Positions 1 through 12,435 are shown, counted from the stretch's first letter. The stretch: DNA of 64,000 nucleotides from Capsicum annuum (GCF_002878395.1 NC_061118.1:85458803-85522802), one strand, 5' to 3'. Made by a program: numbers and translations. Notes: generated by a model from the sequence alone, not told the origin.

Positions 1-910
1 TTTTTAGTAGAAGACATGAACTCTTGATACTCACAAATATATTTTGATTCCAATATTTGATATTAGCCTTAGAATTCTCTTATATTGACTTTGGTTGATT
101 AATGAAGTTACAATTTAGGGTTTTTACTTCTTATTATTGTGATTTCATATTATGCTTTCAATCATGACTTTTGTTGATTACTTTACAAGCATGAGTGACT
201 AAAAACCCATAGCTAGGGTTATGGAAGCCTTGGCTAATTAACAAACTAAGGGAAGTGCTATTGTTATTCTGAACTAATACCCATGCATAAATTGTATTAT
301 ATTCAGTTTAATAATTATTCTAGTGATAGAAAATATGAGGGTCCCACGTAGATTATTACTACTTACTCTAAAAGATGAGTAGTGACCAGGAAAAGATAAT
401 ACAATAGTAATTTGGATCTTAACTGTCGATCCATGCTACTAGGTACAATTTAAGAAAGATGGCTAGCTTCCATCTAATAGCTAGAGTCTCAAAAGGTAAT
501 AGTTAATTGGATAATATAAGGGTTAGTAAGGCGACATCCTGAGACTCAAAAGGTAAAGGGTGTAATCTGTTTGCTCGTCTAAAAGACTGTGGATGGTACA
601 TAACTTATCAATTCTTCATATAAGGTATCAGGTTAGTTCAACATAGAACGATAAGCCTACAGAGTTGAAAAGCCAGAGGGAACATAATCCTAGTATTGAC
701 TTATGACTGATTGTAACCGAAGTTGATATTTTCTACTTGTTCGACATTTAAACTCAAATCCCCCATTTATTATCCCATTTTTTTGGTTGACAACAACTGA
801 GATCCTCAATTCTATATATTCCTTGGGATTAAACCCTAATATTTGTTGGGTTACTATATTTTATAGTGACCATATTATCTTTTGAAAGGAGGTAAAGCTA
901 GGATGACACA
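1..910 (+). repeat. Ath1 5' LTR, 3' portion
   Basis: Bases 1-282 align with 6038-6311 of the same element: both carry the GATACTCACAAATAT block followed by a TTAGAATTCTCTTATATTGAC block. The LTR ends at about 910 with ACA, six bases before the primer site. The upstream part, including the promoter, is outside the window. Confidence 0.8.
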
Positions 911-916
911 AAATTT

Positions 917-934
917 TAGTGTCACTGCTGGGGA
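917..934 (+). other. Ath1 primer binding site, tRNA-Asp type
   Basis: TAGTGTCACTGCTGGGGA matches the Athila-type site TGGCGCCGTTGCCGGGGA, complementary to the 3' end of plant tRNA-Asp, apart from five scattered changes. It lies just after the LTR end, as expected. Confidence 0.75.
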
Positions 935-1101
935 TTTATGGTGTTGATTTGTGATTTGAAGTTGTTGCAATTTTTGGGCTTTTCTTTTGTTTTTGTTCTT
1001 AGTTGGGTATACGCTGGTGTATTTCTAGCACTTAGAGAAGAGGCAGTCCTTTACTCTAACTAATTCTAAATCTAGAGAGGATCCTACAAACACCTAGTAG
1101 G

Positions 1102-2755
1102 ATGACAAAGCCAAAGAGAGATGATTTTCCTTTCCCCCTTGCTGAAGGAGTTTAGGACATTGTTGATTGAAAGATTGTTGAAATTTTAGCTTAAGATGAA
1201 AATGAGAGGAAGGAAGTAGAAAAAGCTTAATGCATTGCTCGGGAGGTAGAGTTAGCTGAGTAGAGACTGGTAGTAGACCATCATGTAGTACTTAGTGGAA
1301 ATTAAATTAGAGTTAGAGTAGGCCAACCTCAAGTGATCCCAGCATATCAGTATGCTCAGCCTTATAAAGATGTTGAAGAAGATCTAGGATACATTGAGCT
1401 GGCAGATACTGTAGCCATCATTTCTCCTATTTTACCCCCTAGTGTTAAGTTCAATATTTCTAGTGCTATGATTCATCTCTTATACTTAAAGGGTGTGTTT
1501 GCAAGGTTTCCTACAAATAAAGCAAACTTGCATATGGCAAATTTTACTAGGATCTGCACTTTATATACCATACCTAGGGTAGATCAGGAGGCACTTAGAC
1601 TGAGGTTGTTCCTTGTATCGCTTATAGGAGAAGCATCTTAATAGTTGGGGGAACTTTTTAGAGGACCTATCACTACATGGAATAAATTGTTCAGGAAATT
1701 CTTGAATAGGTTCTTTCCTCCATCCAAGATGTTGTAGCTGAAGGATGAGATTTATAATTTTATGAAGCTTCAGTTTGAGTACATTTTTGAGGCTTGGTTT
1801 AGTTTTAAGAAGAAGTTGAGTATGGTACCCAACCATCAGATTTTTTGGACAAACTTATTGGAATTATTCAACAGAGCCCTGACTATCAGTTCTAAAGCCA
1901 TAGTAAACACTATCTCTAGAGAATCTCTTATAAGATTACACTAGGAGGTAGTTTTTTACATTGTAGACTATATATCTCCCACTAACTGAGGATGGCAAAC
2001 TTGGGAGGCAGAGAGTGGTTCTGCCACTTACCCTATTAGAGTTGCTAGTGACTAGAGAGTAGCTAATAATTTTGTAGTGTAAATTATTATGCTACTAAGG
2101 ATTGATATTGGGTTGCTAGAAAAGTAGTTCATGATTATGAATTCCAAAAATTCAAGCTATAGGAGCATAAGGTGCAGCTTCCAGAGCTTATGAGTCTGCA
2201 TTAGAAGAGAAAGATAGGTATTTAGATCATTGGTTAGAGGGTTTTTGAACCCAAAGGCAAGGAAACCAAGGTCGAAACTACTATGATGATAGATATTGAG
2301 ATCATAGTAGGGATAAATAAAGTGAGTAGATATGGAGAGATAATTACAAGGAGAAGGGAGAAATGTTTATTCTGCATGGCATATGAGATACAGAATCAAG
2401 AATGGACAAAATGTTAACCAAACTGATGAAGGGGAAAGAAAGTAAGGAGTCTAGACTTAAGGAAATCAAGGCTGATATTTTAGGTTTGACCCAAAAAGTT
2501 GAGTGTTATGCAACAGCTATCAAGTATTTAGAGCATTAATTTGAGCAGATGTCTGGCATTATGTATCAAAGGCAGTCGGGTACCCTCCTGAGTAACATAA
2601 TGAAGAATTTTTTAAAAATTAGTCATTTTATAGCCATCACCACTAATTATAGTGCCACTACTGATGATCCCTTTGCACCGTCTATTGAGGAGTTAAAGAT
2701 TAATAGCACTAAGAGTAATGAGATACCTGAGGTAGAATTTGAGAAGTCGATATGA
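1102..2755 (+). pseudogene. Ath1 gag pseudogene
   Basis: Athila-type capsid/nucleocapsid precursor. I chose the ATG at 1102 because it opens one frame that can be followed through 1944 with only nonsense changes: the segments starting at 1333 and 1762 are in the same frame. Recognisable parts are the AYQYAQPYKD entry (about codon 80), LANF/ANFTRIC-type capsid core, the EEALRLRLF-like stretch (here DQEALRLRLF) and FFPPSK before a KDEIYNF motif. Element C has the same order. The frame has many stops; at 1639-1644 two stops in a row replace the SW of the EASSWLGEL motif seen in C. A further piece at 2549-2755 carries the QRQSGTLLSN linker that precedes protease in this family. No CCHC knuckle is seen. 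Confidence 0.8.
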
Positions 2756-2815
2756 GGTGATGATGATTTTGAGTATGATAGTGGTGAGGATTAATTTATC
2801 GGGTCTAATGATAAT

Positions 2816-3264
2816 ATGCACCCTTGTAGTGAGACTCCTCTACTAGCGTTAGTGGAAAAGAAGGAGGATCCCATACCAGTCACCATTTTGTGTTCTATTG
2901 GGACTTTAAATATCAAGCAGGCTTTTTGTGAATTGGGATTAGGAGTAAATATGATGCCACTGGGTATGTACAAGCTATTGAGGATGGGGAACACAAACCT
3001 ACATCTATAAAGTTGTTACTGGATGACTCATCAGTGAAGAAACCAGTGGGTATTTTGTGTGACATAGAAGTAAGGGTTGCATCCTTTATGTTACCAATTA
3101 ATTTCATAGTTCTTGACTGTGAGGTGAGTTTCAAATTCCCCATTATATTGGGGAAGCCCTTTTTATCCACTGGTAGGGTGTTTATTTATATGGACCTAGG
3201 GGAAATCGCCTTCAAACTGAATGATGAGCAATTAGTCTTTGATGTATGTACAATAGTGCAATAG
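2816..3264 (+). pseudogene. Ath1 retropepsin-like protease remnant
   Basis: Aspartic protease that would cleave the polyprotein. The catalytic region reads CELGLGVNMMPL, where the family has D-x-G-A-S (YDFGASINLMPL in element C), so the active-site Asp has become Glu and the following Ala-Ser is lost. The second half (from 3013) keeps the flap-distal ILGKPFLSTGR motif. The two halves are in different frames, showing at least one frameshift between 2990 and 3013. Dead by sequence. Confidence 0.8.
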
Positions 3265-3995
3265 CCAGATAATATATGAATGGTCTCTGTGATAGACATT
3301 ATTGATGACGATATTGTTATAGAAGATGGTATGCCAGATATACCAGGTGATGAGGAGAGAATAGAAGTTATGGATACTTGGCTACCAATTATTGAGACCA
3401 AGGTAGCGACATTATATTAGCAAATCCGACCATAGGTTTGGACTACACTAGAGACTACAGAGGCTAGACTACATTCTGTGCACCAAGCTATGATATCAGA
3501 GCTATGAGCTGAGCTTCACTCATAAATAGATTCTTTTAAGGGTCGATTATCTACTTGGCTGAATAGAATTGAGATACAGGATCTCAGAGACATTAGGGAG
3601 GAGGTAGACCTTCTTAGAGTAGAGGTATGCTCTCTCACTAATAACCATATATCCGCTACCTCTCAATTTGTACCTAAGTTGTTCATCCATAACTTTTGTG
3701 TGGTCCTAGACATATTGATTTATTCGCAGAAGATGGTGTAGTAGTCCCCACAGTTGGGACCAAGAGAGGTTGAGAGGGGGAATTACAGATTCCAGTCATG
3801 CCATGTGAGCAAGCCATAAAAAAAGCTACCCATGATTCTATGGATATACATTTGTTGATAGGCAGAGATGTCCTATGCTAGCTGAGGGTGCATCTTCTTC
3901 TAATGCACTGCCACTACCATGGCCTCTACTAGTAGATATACCCTTATCTGGGGAAGATCATGACATAGGCACCTAGTGCATCCTGGTATGTCCTC
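3265..3995 (+). pseudogene. Ath1 second-ORF C-terminal tail, coiled-coil remnant
   Basis: A run with several stops that still reads as acidic then heptad-like protein (DIIDDDIVIEDG near 3300; ELHS, DSFKGRLSTWLNRIE and DLRDIREEVDLLRVEV at 3500-3630). Athila-type elements of this kind often carry a non-pol ORF downstream of integrase whose C-terminus forms a coiled coil, and element C has such an ORF at 35001-37259. I infer that Ath1 lost RT through the first half of this ORF. The match is by character and position only. Confidence 0.45.
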
Positions 3996-5499
3996 ATTCC
4001 CTTTGTTTTATATTATTTTAGTTCATTAGGGATAGTGCACAGTTTTTAGTTAGGGTGAGGTATACTATAGCCACCATGGGTTTTTATTGTTGTGCTTCTT
4101 TTCCTGCAGCTGAGGCATGGTTGTAGAATCATTATGTCTAGGATAAATTATTTTTTATTGTGTTTTGTTGTGTATTATGTTGTGTTTTTGTGTAATTAGG
4201 AGATTTTTAAGTATTTAAGATAGTAGTCATGTTTTGATTGATTTTTTTTACCCCTCCAAAATTGTGTTTTAGAACTGAGTGAATATATATATATGTGAAC
4301 ATTGTAGATCTTATTATGGAATATTAGGGGCATTATAGCCGTTTGCTAACTGTTGTATGAGCCAAATAAGTCATAGCTTATAATGTTGATTTTGTGCAAT
4401 TTGTGTGAGAGATACTACTTAGCTCTCTTTGTGTGTTGAATTCAGAACCTACCTAGTTAGTCTTGCCTAGTCTGAAGAATAGTAAATTAGGTAAGGATCA
4501 TCAGACTTTTTTGATTTTGGTCTTCTTTTAGCCTAAATGACCATCCATGTGTGAAATAGTATCCCTTGATCCCTATTTTGGGTTGTGTAGCATGTTTCTT
4601 TGTTTTCACCTTTCACCTTTCCTTTTGTGTTACAATGAACCTATTTTGGCCTTAGTTCTCCTTGGATATTATGCACCTCAACTCAGGCAAAACACCTAAG
4701 TAGAGGATGGCTATCATAAGGGTGCGTAGTGTAAAGTGGTTATGTAGAAGGGTAAAATATGACAAAAAGTTAGTAGGGATTGGTGTAGTAGAAAAGAATA
4801 AAAAGAAAAAGTAAATAAAAATAGTGAAAAGTGAAAAAAATGAATGAAATACCACACTCAGCTCGAATGTGCATTAAAGAATAAAAAGGGAGAAATAAGG
4901 GAGGAAATAAAAAGGAAATTTGCAATAAAAAGGAAATTTGCAATAGTTCAAAGGATGCTTAGTCACTTGATATATCCTTATTTACCATAATATCCCCCAA
5001 GCCTACATTACAAGGTTAGAAAAGTCCTATAGTGATCCTAACTTGACTATCTGAAAAACTAAGGTAAAGAAAATAGGGAAAACCTATGGTATTTGATGCA
5101 CATTGATTAGAACTTCTCTTCTGAGGGTGAGTGTCTCTTGACTGTCCCTGCATTAACATGCATGATTTCATATGAATGAGTGAAACTTCTTTGTTGTGAG
5201 GGCACGTGAGTCATATTACTATTTATTTGCTTGTTTTGGGTAGTGTAACTTATACATATGTTTGGTTGTTTGTTGCTAATATAATGCCATATCTTGATCC
5301 CATTGTGTCGCATTTTTGTTCTTTATATTTATACTCAGTTGGTTTTGAAAAGTGAGGTTCGGGTGGGTGGGTGCTGAGTTTTAATCTTTAATTGTTGAGT
5401 AACTGACTTGAACAACTTAGATTTTCCTAATTAAGCATCATTTTTGTTTTGATGTGTTTTGTTACCTAAGGACATGGAAACATTCTAAGTTGAGGGTTT
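3996..5499 (+). other. Ath1 3' non-coding region with polypurine tract
   Basis: No coding signal. An A/G-rich stretch at 4720-4960 is the reverse-complement counterpart of the T/C-rich block at 34080-34270 in element C. It includes a direct duplication of AATAAAAAGGAAATTTGCAA at 4907-4943. The tract AAGTTGAGGGTTT at 5487-5499 directly abuts the 3' LTR and is the plus-strand primer; elements C and J have the same tract. Confidence 0.65.
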
Positions 5500-6311
5500 T
5501 GACGTGCTATAGTAACATAGTACTTTCGACACTTAAAACTATGAAAATATGCAAGTTTCTAAGGTTGTTTTGTTAATATGATATGTTTTGGGTATGTTTT
5601 GTAGTAAATCGTGTTTTTGATACTATGTTTGTGAAAAAGATGAAAAAGGGTATTTTTGGATACTTATGGGAGCAATTATGGATGTTTGGGACACTTTTTG
5701 TCTTGTTCGTGGTCAAAATATATACGGGAATTGAAGAAGAGTTGAAAAGATAACTCCCGACACTTGCTAAGTCAACATACGAAATACATGTAGTATAGGT
5801 GGACCGCATGTGGGCAAAGCATGTGTCAAAGGTCCAAAATCCCAAGAGCTAAACAACTAGATATTTTGGCTCGGGCACTTGCAGTCACTACTTGCACTGT
5901 AGGCTGCAAGTACTACCTTCATCCAGGGTCAGGGTGCATATAGGGACCATAAGTAGCCACTGACCCTTTTTTCTTCTATTTCATCCGGAATTTGGTTTTA
6001 GAGATTCCTCATGTTCTATAAATATTCCATATGTGTTTTTTAGTCAAAGACATGCTCTATTGATACTCACAAATATGTTTTGATTCTAAGATTTGATTTT
6101 AGTCTTAGAATTCTCTTATATTGACTTTGGATGATTAATTCAGTTATGGTTTTGGGCTTTTACTTCTTATTATTGTGATTTCATCTTATCAATCATGAAT
6201 GTTATTGATTACTTTAAAAGCATGAGCAGCTAAAAACCAAAAGCTAGGGTTGTGGAAACCCTAGCGGATTGACGAAATAGGGGAAGTGCTATTGTTGTTT
6301 TGAACCGATAC
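5500..6311 (+). repeat. Ath1 3' LTR, first 0.8 kb, broken by J
   Basis: Starts TGACGTGC right after the polypurine tract. TATAAATA at 6017-6024 is a plausible core promoter. From 6038 it matches bases 1-282 of the window. It ends abruptly at 6311, where J's LTR terminus (TAATGTCGCCC) begins; the rest of this LTR is not in the window. Confidence 0.8.
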
Positions 6312-6327
6312 TAATGTCGCCCAAAAC

Positions 6328-7087
6328 TGATACGGGCATGATCATGAGGATGGACATATGTTAATGCGTATTGAATCCATCTAAGGGAGTGTATAAGTGA
6401 AGTGGAATAAGGGCTTTGGAACATACCAAAACAGCCCCTAAGTTACACTCCAAGTACGACTATCTGTCAGCCTTCATTAAAGGGTCCATTTGGACATTTG
6501 ATCTTTTATTTGTAATAGCCTACATATAGAACATTTTAGTGTTGTAGTATATTATATTTTGGATGATATTGTAAGTCTTGTAACATTTGAAACACTCTCT
6601 CTATAGTGTAAGAACCACTCCACCCGAAACTAGGTCAATCTTAGTGTGAATTCACTAGTGTTGTGTTCTTGGCTTGGAAAAGTAGGTTCTTGGAGAGATT
6701 AACATCCCTCTTTTGTCCACGTAAGAGTTTTGGTTTTTCTATTATGTTATTTAAGGGTCTTACTATTTGATAGACGCTTAGGTTCTTAGTTCTTATAATA
6801 GTTTATGCCACACTACCTATCCCTTTGTTTTAGTGAAATCGTTTGTTGTTGTGTCTTGTAATCTTGTACCCATTTGTTGTTGTTGTTCCCTTATTGTTGT
6901 TGTTATATTGTTAATCATATTTTTAGTTTTGTTGTTGGTTGAAATTGGTGTTGCTTACACCTTGTTATCTTGTTATTTTTGTGTTGTTATTGCTGCCGAG
7001 ACTTTTTCTCCTTTGGTCCTTGGTTTCTTCTTGCATTATGGACTATTTTGTGCTATTTTCGTGTGTTCCATAGTTTGGTTTGTATCA
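6328..7087 (+). repeat. I 5' LTR
   Basis: Starts TGATACGGG and ends TTTGTATCA. It aligns end to end with 10078-10836. The 3' half is rich in TTGTTG, which leaves a long stop-free hydrophobic frame (6833-7150) that I treat as non-coding in the feature list. Confidence 0.9.
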
Positions 7088-8173
7088 TTTTGTATCAAAG
7101 AATGGCTGATTTTGTTCCCACAAGATCAACCTTGGGCTTGCTTGCTTTAAAATTCAAAAAAAAGGTTGTGTTCTTGATTGTGTCATGGCCGAGACTTGAA
7201 CACTATATCTAGAAGTCTTTTACTTGTCTTAAGTGTTTCTAGTGTTATTTTCTTTTCCTCTAACACTAAAGGAGTCTAGATCTACATTCGAGCTTGTATT
7301 GTTGATATTGTTGTTGTGAACCTAAGCTTGGTCGTGTGATTGACATTATTGTTACGGATTGGAGTTGGACGTGTGGATATTGCTGTTCTTCTTAGTGTTT
7401 GTTGTTGTTGTTCTATATGTTTTTCACCACCTTCACATCTTGTTAAAGATAGAGTGAATGTTAAATCTAAAAAGGTGAAGAAAAAGGTGTAGTACTTGTT
7501 AATCTTGAAAGACTTTATAACCACTCAAAGACTTTACAATCACCTTTTCAACATCTTTCCATCATTTAAAGACCATGTTTTAAGGAAAAATACAAGAAAG
7601 GTCAAGGCCTTTGAATTTGAATTTGAAAAGGGGCTCTAAGACTTGTATTTCCCTCCTTTAAACAAATTCCACCAATTCCAAAGTGTAATTTGATCAAGAC
7701 TTAAAGTTGAAAAAATAAGAACTTGTTAAAACCCGCAACCAATAGTGGACTGCCACATCACCATTTACTGTACAATGCATTAATTTTTGGCTCAATTTTG
7801 GATTCTTAGTTTCATTTTCTTGTTTCTCTAGTTTTATTTGTTTATCCTAATACTAATTGATAAGCTAGTACTTTCCTACTAGGTTGTGAGTTAGCTTTTC
7901 AGTCTGTTTGTTCCTTTTAGTGTTTGTTGTGTGGTTTTATCTTTTTGAATCATTGTTAGTTCTTGTCTCAAGTCCTACAAGATTTGTTTGAGTTTCAAAC
8001 CAAAATCTATTCCAAACAAGAGTAGGCTCATCCCTCAACTCCTCATGGGTTCCTTAGCCGACTTACAACACTTATGAAGCTACGTGTGAGGTAATCAAAG
8101 TGTGTGAGTATGGTGAGGCTATTTTGAACTAACTTGTTTACTATTTTGTACATATTTTCTTAGGTATATTGCA
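7088..8173 (+). other. I untranslated leader
   Basis: No coding signal. It begins TTTTGTATCAAAG directly after the LTR, a poor relative of the tRNA-Met primer site TGGTATCAGAGC. The rest is T-rich leader; CTTAGGTATATTGCAATGG immediately before gag resembles a splice acceptor, but no splice donor was identified. Confidence 0.5.
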
Positions 8174-9610
8174 ATGGAAGGATCCACATCTCAAACCGTG
8201 GGCAATAATACTCTTAGTACTATCTTGGCTTCCCTTGAAACTCTTAACCGAGGAATGGAAAAAGTACAAGTGGATATGACTTCGGTGAAAGAGGATATAA
8301 CCTCATTGAAAAGAGATGTGTCTACTATGAGTGGGAGGTTGGAATGTGTATAAATCCAAAGAAGTTCTTGACCTTCTACTCCTCAATATTATCATGTGTC
8401 GTCAAGTGGGCATGATCCAAATACTTCCGCAACCATTACCCTCAAAATTTTCATCAAATGTTCAATCCACCAAGGCAACCACCAAATGCTTCCTAAAACC
8501 AAAACCATGATATACCAATCCACCCTCCACTTCACCAATTCTAACATGAAGCATTTGGAAGCCAAGTACCACCACCAAAATTGATCCATCCAATCCAAAC
8601 TCCACTTAACCAAAGGCCTCACTTTTCACTAAATCCAATCCCATTATTACAAGCTCCACTTAATATAAATCGACATGTCTTTGTAGAGAGATATGGTAGA
8701 GGGAAAAAATATGAGGGATATGGAGTTTATGATGATGTTTAATTGAGGGAAGAGAGGATAAGAGGTAGACAGGGTGATCAAAGGGAACCTCTAGGTCGAG
8801 AGGGGAGGGTTGGCCATAAAAATAGAGAGGTGGGCATAAACTCTATCAAAGTTATCCTTCTAATCTTCAAGGGTGAGAATGATCCCAAGGTTTATCTTGC
8901 TTGGGTGTCCTCTTATGACAAGATATTCCAAGTGAATGATCTAACGGAAGATACAAAAAGTTGTTATGCTATAGCTCACTTTTAGGGGTATGCAAACACT
9001 TGGTGGCAACATGTCAAGAGGTTTGGGAATGTGTTGATTGAGGGGAAACCCCTCCATGGTTTAGGTTGAGGTAACTTATTAGGCAAAGGTACTTACCCGA
9101 GGATTATAATCATGAACTCCTTTCCAAGTTGTACAACCTGCGGAAAGGAAGCAAGAGTGTTATGTCTTACTATGATAAGTTCCAACAATGGATGTTAAAG
9201 CTTGATCACCGAGGAGAACAAGTGATTCATAAAATCATATGTTTCAAGGTTGGGTTGAATAGAGACATCTCCTCACGCATGACACTTCACAAGTTTGACA
9301 CTATAGATGGCATCTTCCAAGCGGCATTGGAGACTGAAAGGGAGATCTCGGCTTACAAGTCTAACGGTCACCAACAACCTTCCTTAGATTGGCACAAAGA
9401 AAAGGAGAACTCATTCAATGCCCACCAACCCGAGACCTAGCTTTTCCAACCTAAATCCAAGGTCTCCCAAAGGTATCCTCCAATAAATATTGGTAAACCA
9501 AATCCTCCTTCTCATACTAAGGGGTTTCAATGTATTAAATGTCAAGGGTGGGGACACAAGGCTAGTGAGTGTCTCAACTGAAGAAATGTGATCCTTAGGG
9601 AGGGAGAATT
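8174..9610 (+). pseudogene. I gag pseudogene with CCHC knuckle
   Basis: Starts at ATG 8174. The first 59 codons form a heptad-rich N-terminus (SLETLNRGMEKVQVDMTSVKEDI), then a stop at 8351. Downstream pieces at 8743-8985 and 9129-9440 give the gag core: IKVILLIFKGENDPKVYLAWV, LRKGSKSVMSYYDKFQQWMLK and NRDISSRMTLHKFDTIDGIFQAALETEREI. A zinc knuckle, CIKCQGWGHKASEC (C-x2-C-x4-H-x4-C, all four ligands present), is at about 9532-9580. An acidic tail follows. Several frameshifts and stops separate the pieces. It is the only gene of this element. Confidence 0.85.
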
Positions 9611-10077
9611 GTAATATCTTGGAGAGGAGGTAGGAATTGAATTAGATGAGGGCGATGAAAAAGCTCAAGATGAAAAACAAGAAGCTGAGGTGCAAATTGA
9701 AGACGGTGGGGAAGATGTTTGGCTGCTTGATAATGTGTGCAAAGTGACTAGTTATATGGAAATAAGAGTCATGATTAGTGAGATTTAGAACAGGAAGCCG
9801 AGAGTAGTGTAGGTGAATAAAAAGAGGAAACAATGCCACCAAGGGGAGAGAAATACTTGATCGTAGGAATTGCCCACAAAGGCCCCTTGTTACTCAATAA
9901 CCTATATACTAGCACTTTGCCTAGTATGAAATATTCTTGTATGTAGGTTCAAGACATGATTTTTGATCTCAATCATCATCACCTCGGGGAAGGAAATGAA
10001 GAGATGATCTAAGAAGGAGAGCTTGCGGGTGATGAAGCCTTGAATTTGAGGTGAAATTCCTTTTAAGATAGAGAGGA
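9611..10077 (+). other. I residual 3' coding tail and polypurine tract
   Basis: Acidic gag tail remnants to about 9850, then a short stretch that reads like the end of a Gypsy polyprotein (ALNLR, NSF, DREDDM), followed by the purine tract AAGATAGAGAGGA just before the LTR at 10078. Everything from protease to integrase is missing between these. Confidence 0.55.
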
Positions 10078-10836
10078 TGATATGGGAATGATCACGATGA
10101 TGGACGTATGTGAGTTTGTATTGAATCCATCTAAGGAGGTGTACAAATGAAGTGGAATAAGGCCTTTGGAACACACCAAAACAGCCACTAAGGTGCACTC
10201 TAAGGGCGCCTATTTGTCACCCTTCATTAAAGGGTCCTTTTGGACATTACATGTTTTATTCGAAATAGCCTATATATAGAACATTTTAGGGATTTAGTAG
10301 ATTAGATTTTGGATGGTATTGTCAGTTTTGTAACACTTGAAATACTCTCTCTCTATTGTGAGAACCACGCTACCCAAAATAGGGCAATCCAAGTGTGGAT
10401 TCACTTGTGTTGTGTTCTTGGCTTTGAAATGTAGGTGATTAGGGAGATTGACATCCCTATTGTGTCTATGTAAGAGTGTTGGTGTTGCTATTACGTTGGT
10501 TAAGGGTCTTAGTGTTTGATATATACTTTGATTCTTCGTTCTTGTTATAGTTTATGTCACACTACCTATCCCTTTATTTTAGTGAAATCGTTTGTTAATG
10601 TATCTTGTACTCTTGTACCTATTTGTTGTTATTATTCCCTTATTTTTGTCGTCATATTGTTAATTATCTTGTTAGTTTGGTTGTTGGTTGAAATTGGTGT
10701 TGTTTACACCTTGTTATCTTGTTATTCTTGTGTTGCTATTATTGTCGAGACTTGTTCTCCTTTGGTCCTCGATTTCTTCTTGCATTTTGGACTATTTTGT
10801 GCCATTTTTGTGTGTTCCATAGTTTAGTTTGTATCA
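10078..10836 (+). repeat. I 3' LTR
   Basis: Starts TGATATGGG and ends TTTGTATCA. TATATATA at 10271-10278 is a plausible core promoter. It is followed by the duplicated target AAAAC. Confidence 0.9.
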
Positions 10837-10841
10837 AAAAC

Positions 10842-12435
10842 TAACCTCCAAATAAGTATGATGCGGTCGATGACCAATATAGTAACCCAACTACGTTGGG
10901 GTCAAACCCACAAGGATGATGCTGAATAGTTGCTTAACTTTATGTAATTCACAAGCTATGCGGAAAAGTAAATGGGGGATTTCTGAAGTAATCAGTAAGT
11001 AGTAACCGAACTTGAATGCTTTGAGTTGTAAACAGTAGAATACGAACACTAGGACTATGTTCTGCCAGGCTTATTAACTCCGTAAGTTTCTCGTGTTCAA
11101 CCCACTTATTCTGCTACTCTGCATATAAAGTCAACAAGCTATGTATTATTAACAATCTTTTGAACGTGTTAATAAATCTCATTCTTTACCTTGTAGGTAT
11201 CAATGTGTTTCCTTATCACTCCTTGTCTATGACTTTATTTCAACTCTCACCTTTTGAGCATTGAGTTGATTAGATGAGATAGAAGAATATTAATGATGGA
11301 AGTGATTCTCAAATTACTGTCTTAATCTCCTTTTCCTAATCAAAATCTCCCTTGTGAAGATGTTTATGGATACAGGATATCCCCAAGCTACTGCAGTAGG
11401 TTTGAGGTCAATTTATACGAAGAAGATTAAGATACATGTAGTTTACCTTAAAATAGATGAATTTCCCACTTCCCTCACGTAGCTAATCCACCAGGGTTCC
11501 CACAACCCTAGTCAGGGAAGTTAGCCGCTCATGTTCATGCAACAATCCATGATAATCAATAAAGAAATCATGAAATTAATCTCACAATAATGAGAACAAT
11601 AAAATCAAGAAACTCTTATTGAATAATAACCCAAAATCTAAAGAAAAAAAGAAAAAATGTGTAATAGAGTATATTGGAACGTAAAAAGATGTTAAATAAT
11701 GTAACCTAATAAAATATAAACCCTATGGTATTTATAGTATCTCAAAATACTCAGAAATACTAATAAAAATGGGTAAGGTAAAGTTATGTCGGCATATAGT
11801 ACAGCTCTCTTATCCACTCGTATGATCCTCATACGAGTCATACCAAACCTTTTGTATCCATTCCAGTGTTTGATCTCCCAAGGTTGCAACGTTTTATTCT
11901 TCTTACGACTTCTGCTCATGAGTTGTACGTTGACTATACAACTCTTGTCCTTCACTCGTATTCACTTAGCAATTCTGTATTTCCAAGCTTTGAACACTGG
12001 TGTGGTTATGGTTTCCCTATACGAGTCGTACTCAAACTTTCGACTAGTGTACTTGTGAGAATTCAATCTTGAATAGTAGCTTTAGATTCTATTATGCTTC
12101 TGATTCCTTGTCATGACCTATACCTTCATATTACGACTCGTATTCTTGATTCGTATCTTCTACATACTCAGATTTTCAGTTTGGCTTTGGGTTCTGTTGT
12201 GCTTACGAGTCATCCTACGAGTAGTATGGTATGTTAACGACTCGTGAGGTAACTCGTATCTCTATCAGACTTTTTCTTTCTAGGTCTTTTTCTTCCATTT
12301 TTATCCCAACATTATTATAGACCTATTTTACTTGCAATAAACACCAAAGTACATTATATCTAATAAAATAACCTAAGTCCACACATAAATTCAAGTTTTT
12401 AAGCATCAAAAGTGTGGTGTTTCCTTGACACATCA
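10842..12435 (-). repeat. J 3' LTR, main part
   Basis: Aligns with C's LTRs (31848-33476 and 43828-45407) from the CTAACCTCC block through the terminal CATCA. TATAAATA on the minus strand at 11729-11736 is a candidate promoter. The interval 11790-12250 (U3) is dense in TACGACTCGT-like motifs. The first 16 bases of this LTR are at 6312-6327, on the far side of element I. Confidence 0.85.

Larger units (their letters stand above)
1..6311 (+). mobile_element. Ath1, Athila-type Ty3/Gypsy element, 5' end outside the window
   Basis: The order read on the + strand is: end of the 5' LTR, tRNA-Asp-type primer site, gag, protease, a second-ORF tail, a polypurine tract and the start of the 3' LTR. The first 280 bases reappear at 6038-6311, which identifies the two LTRs. 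Reverse transcriptase, RNase H and integrase are absent between the protease (ends 3264) and the second-ORF tail, so the copy could only ever have moved with help. The 3' LTR stops where element J begins at 6312. Reconstructed LTR length is about 1.45 kb. Gag resembles that of element C, so the two are related families. Family assignment rests on gag, PBS and PPT; I infer that the pol loss is an internal deletion. Confidence 0.85.
6328..10836 (+). mobile_element. I, gag-only Ty3/Gypsy element, 4.5 kb
   Basis: Two LTRs of about 760 bp flank a gag and a short 3' remnant. The five bases on each side are AAAAC (6323-6327 and 10837-10841), a perfect target duplication, and joining the flanks restores the start of J's LTR (TGTCGCCC, AAAAC, TAACCTCC), so the insertion is later than J. 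Protease, RT, RNase H and integrase are missing. Gag type and the CCHC knuckle fit a chromovirus of the CRM/Galadriel group, but I cannot separate those lineages without RT. By eye, about 16 of the first 100 LTR bases differ between copies, so the insertion is old. Confidence 0.9.

Noticed and set aside
6833..7150. Membrane-like protein in I's 5' LTR
   Set aside because: Not called as a gene: it sits in an LTR with (GTT)n-like sequence and has no other support. Kept as a finding only.
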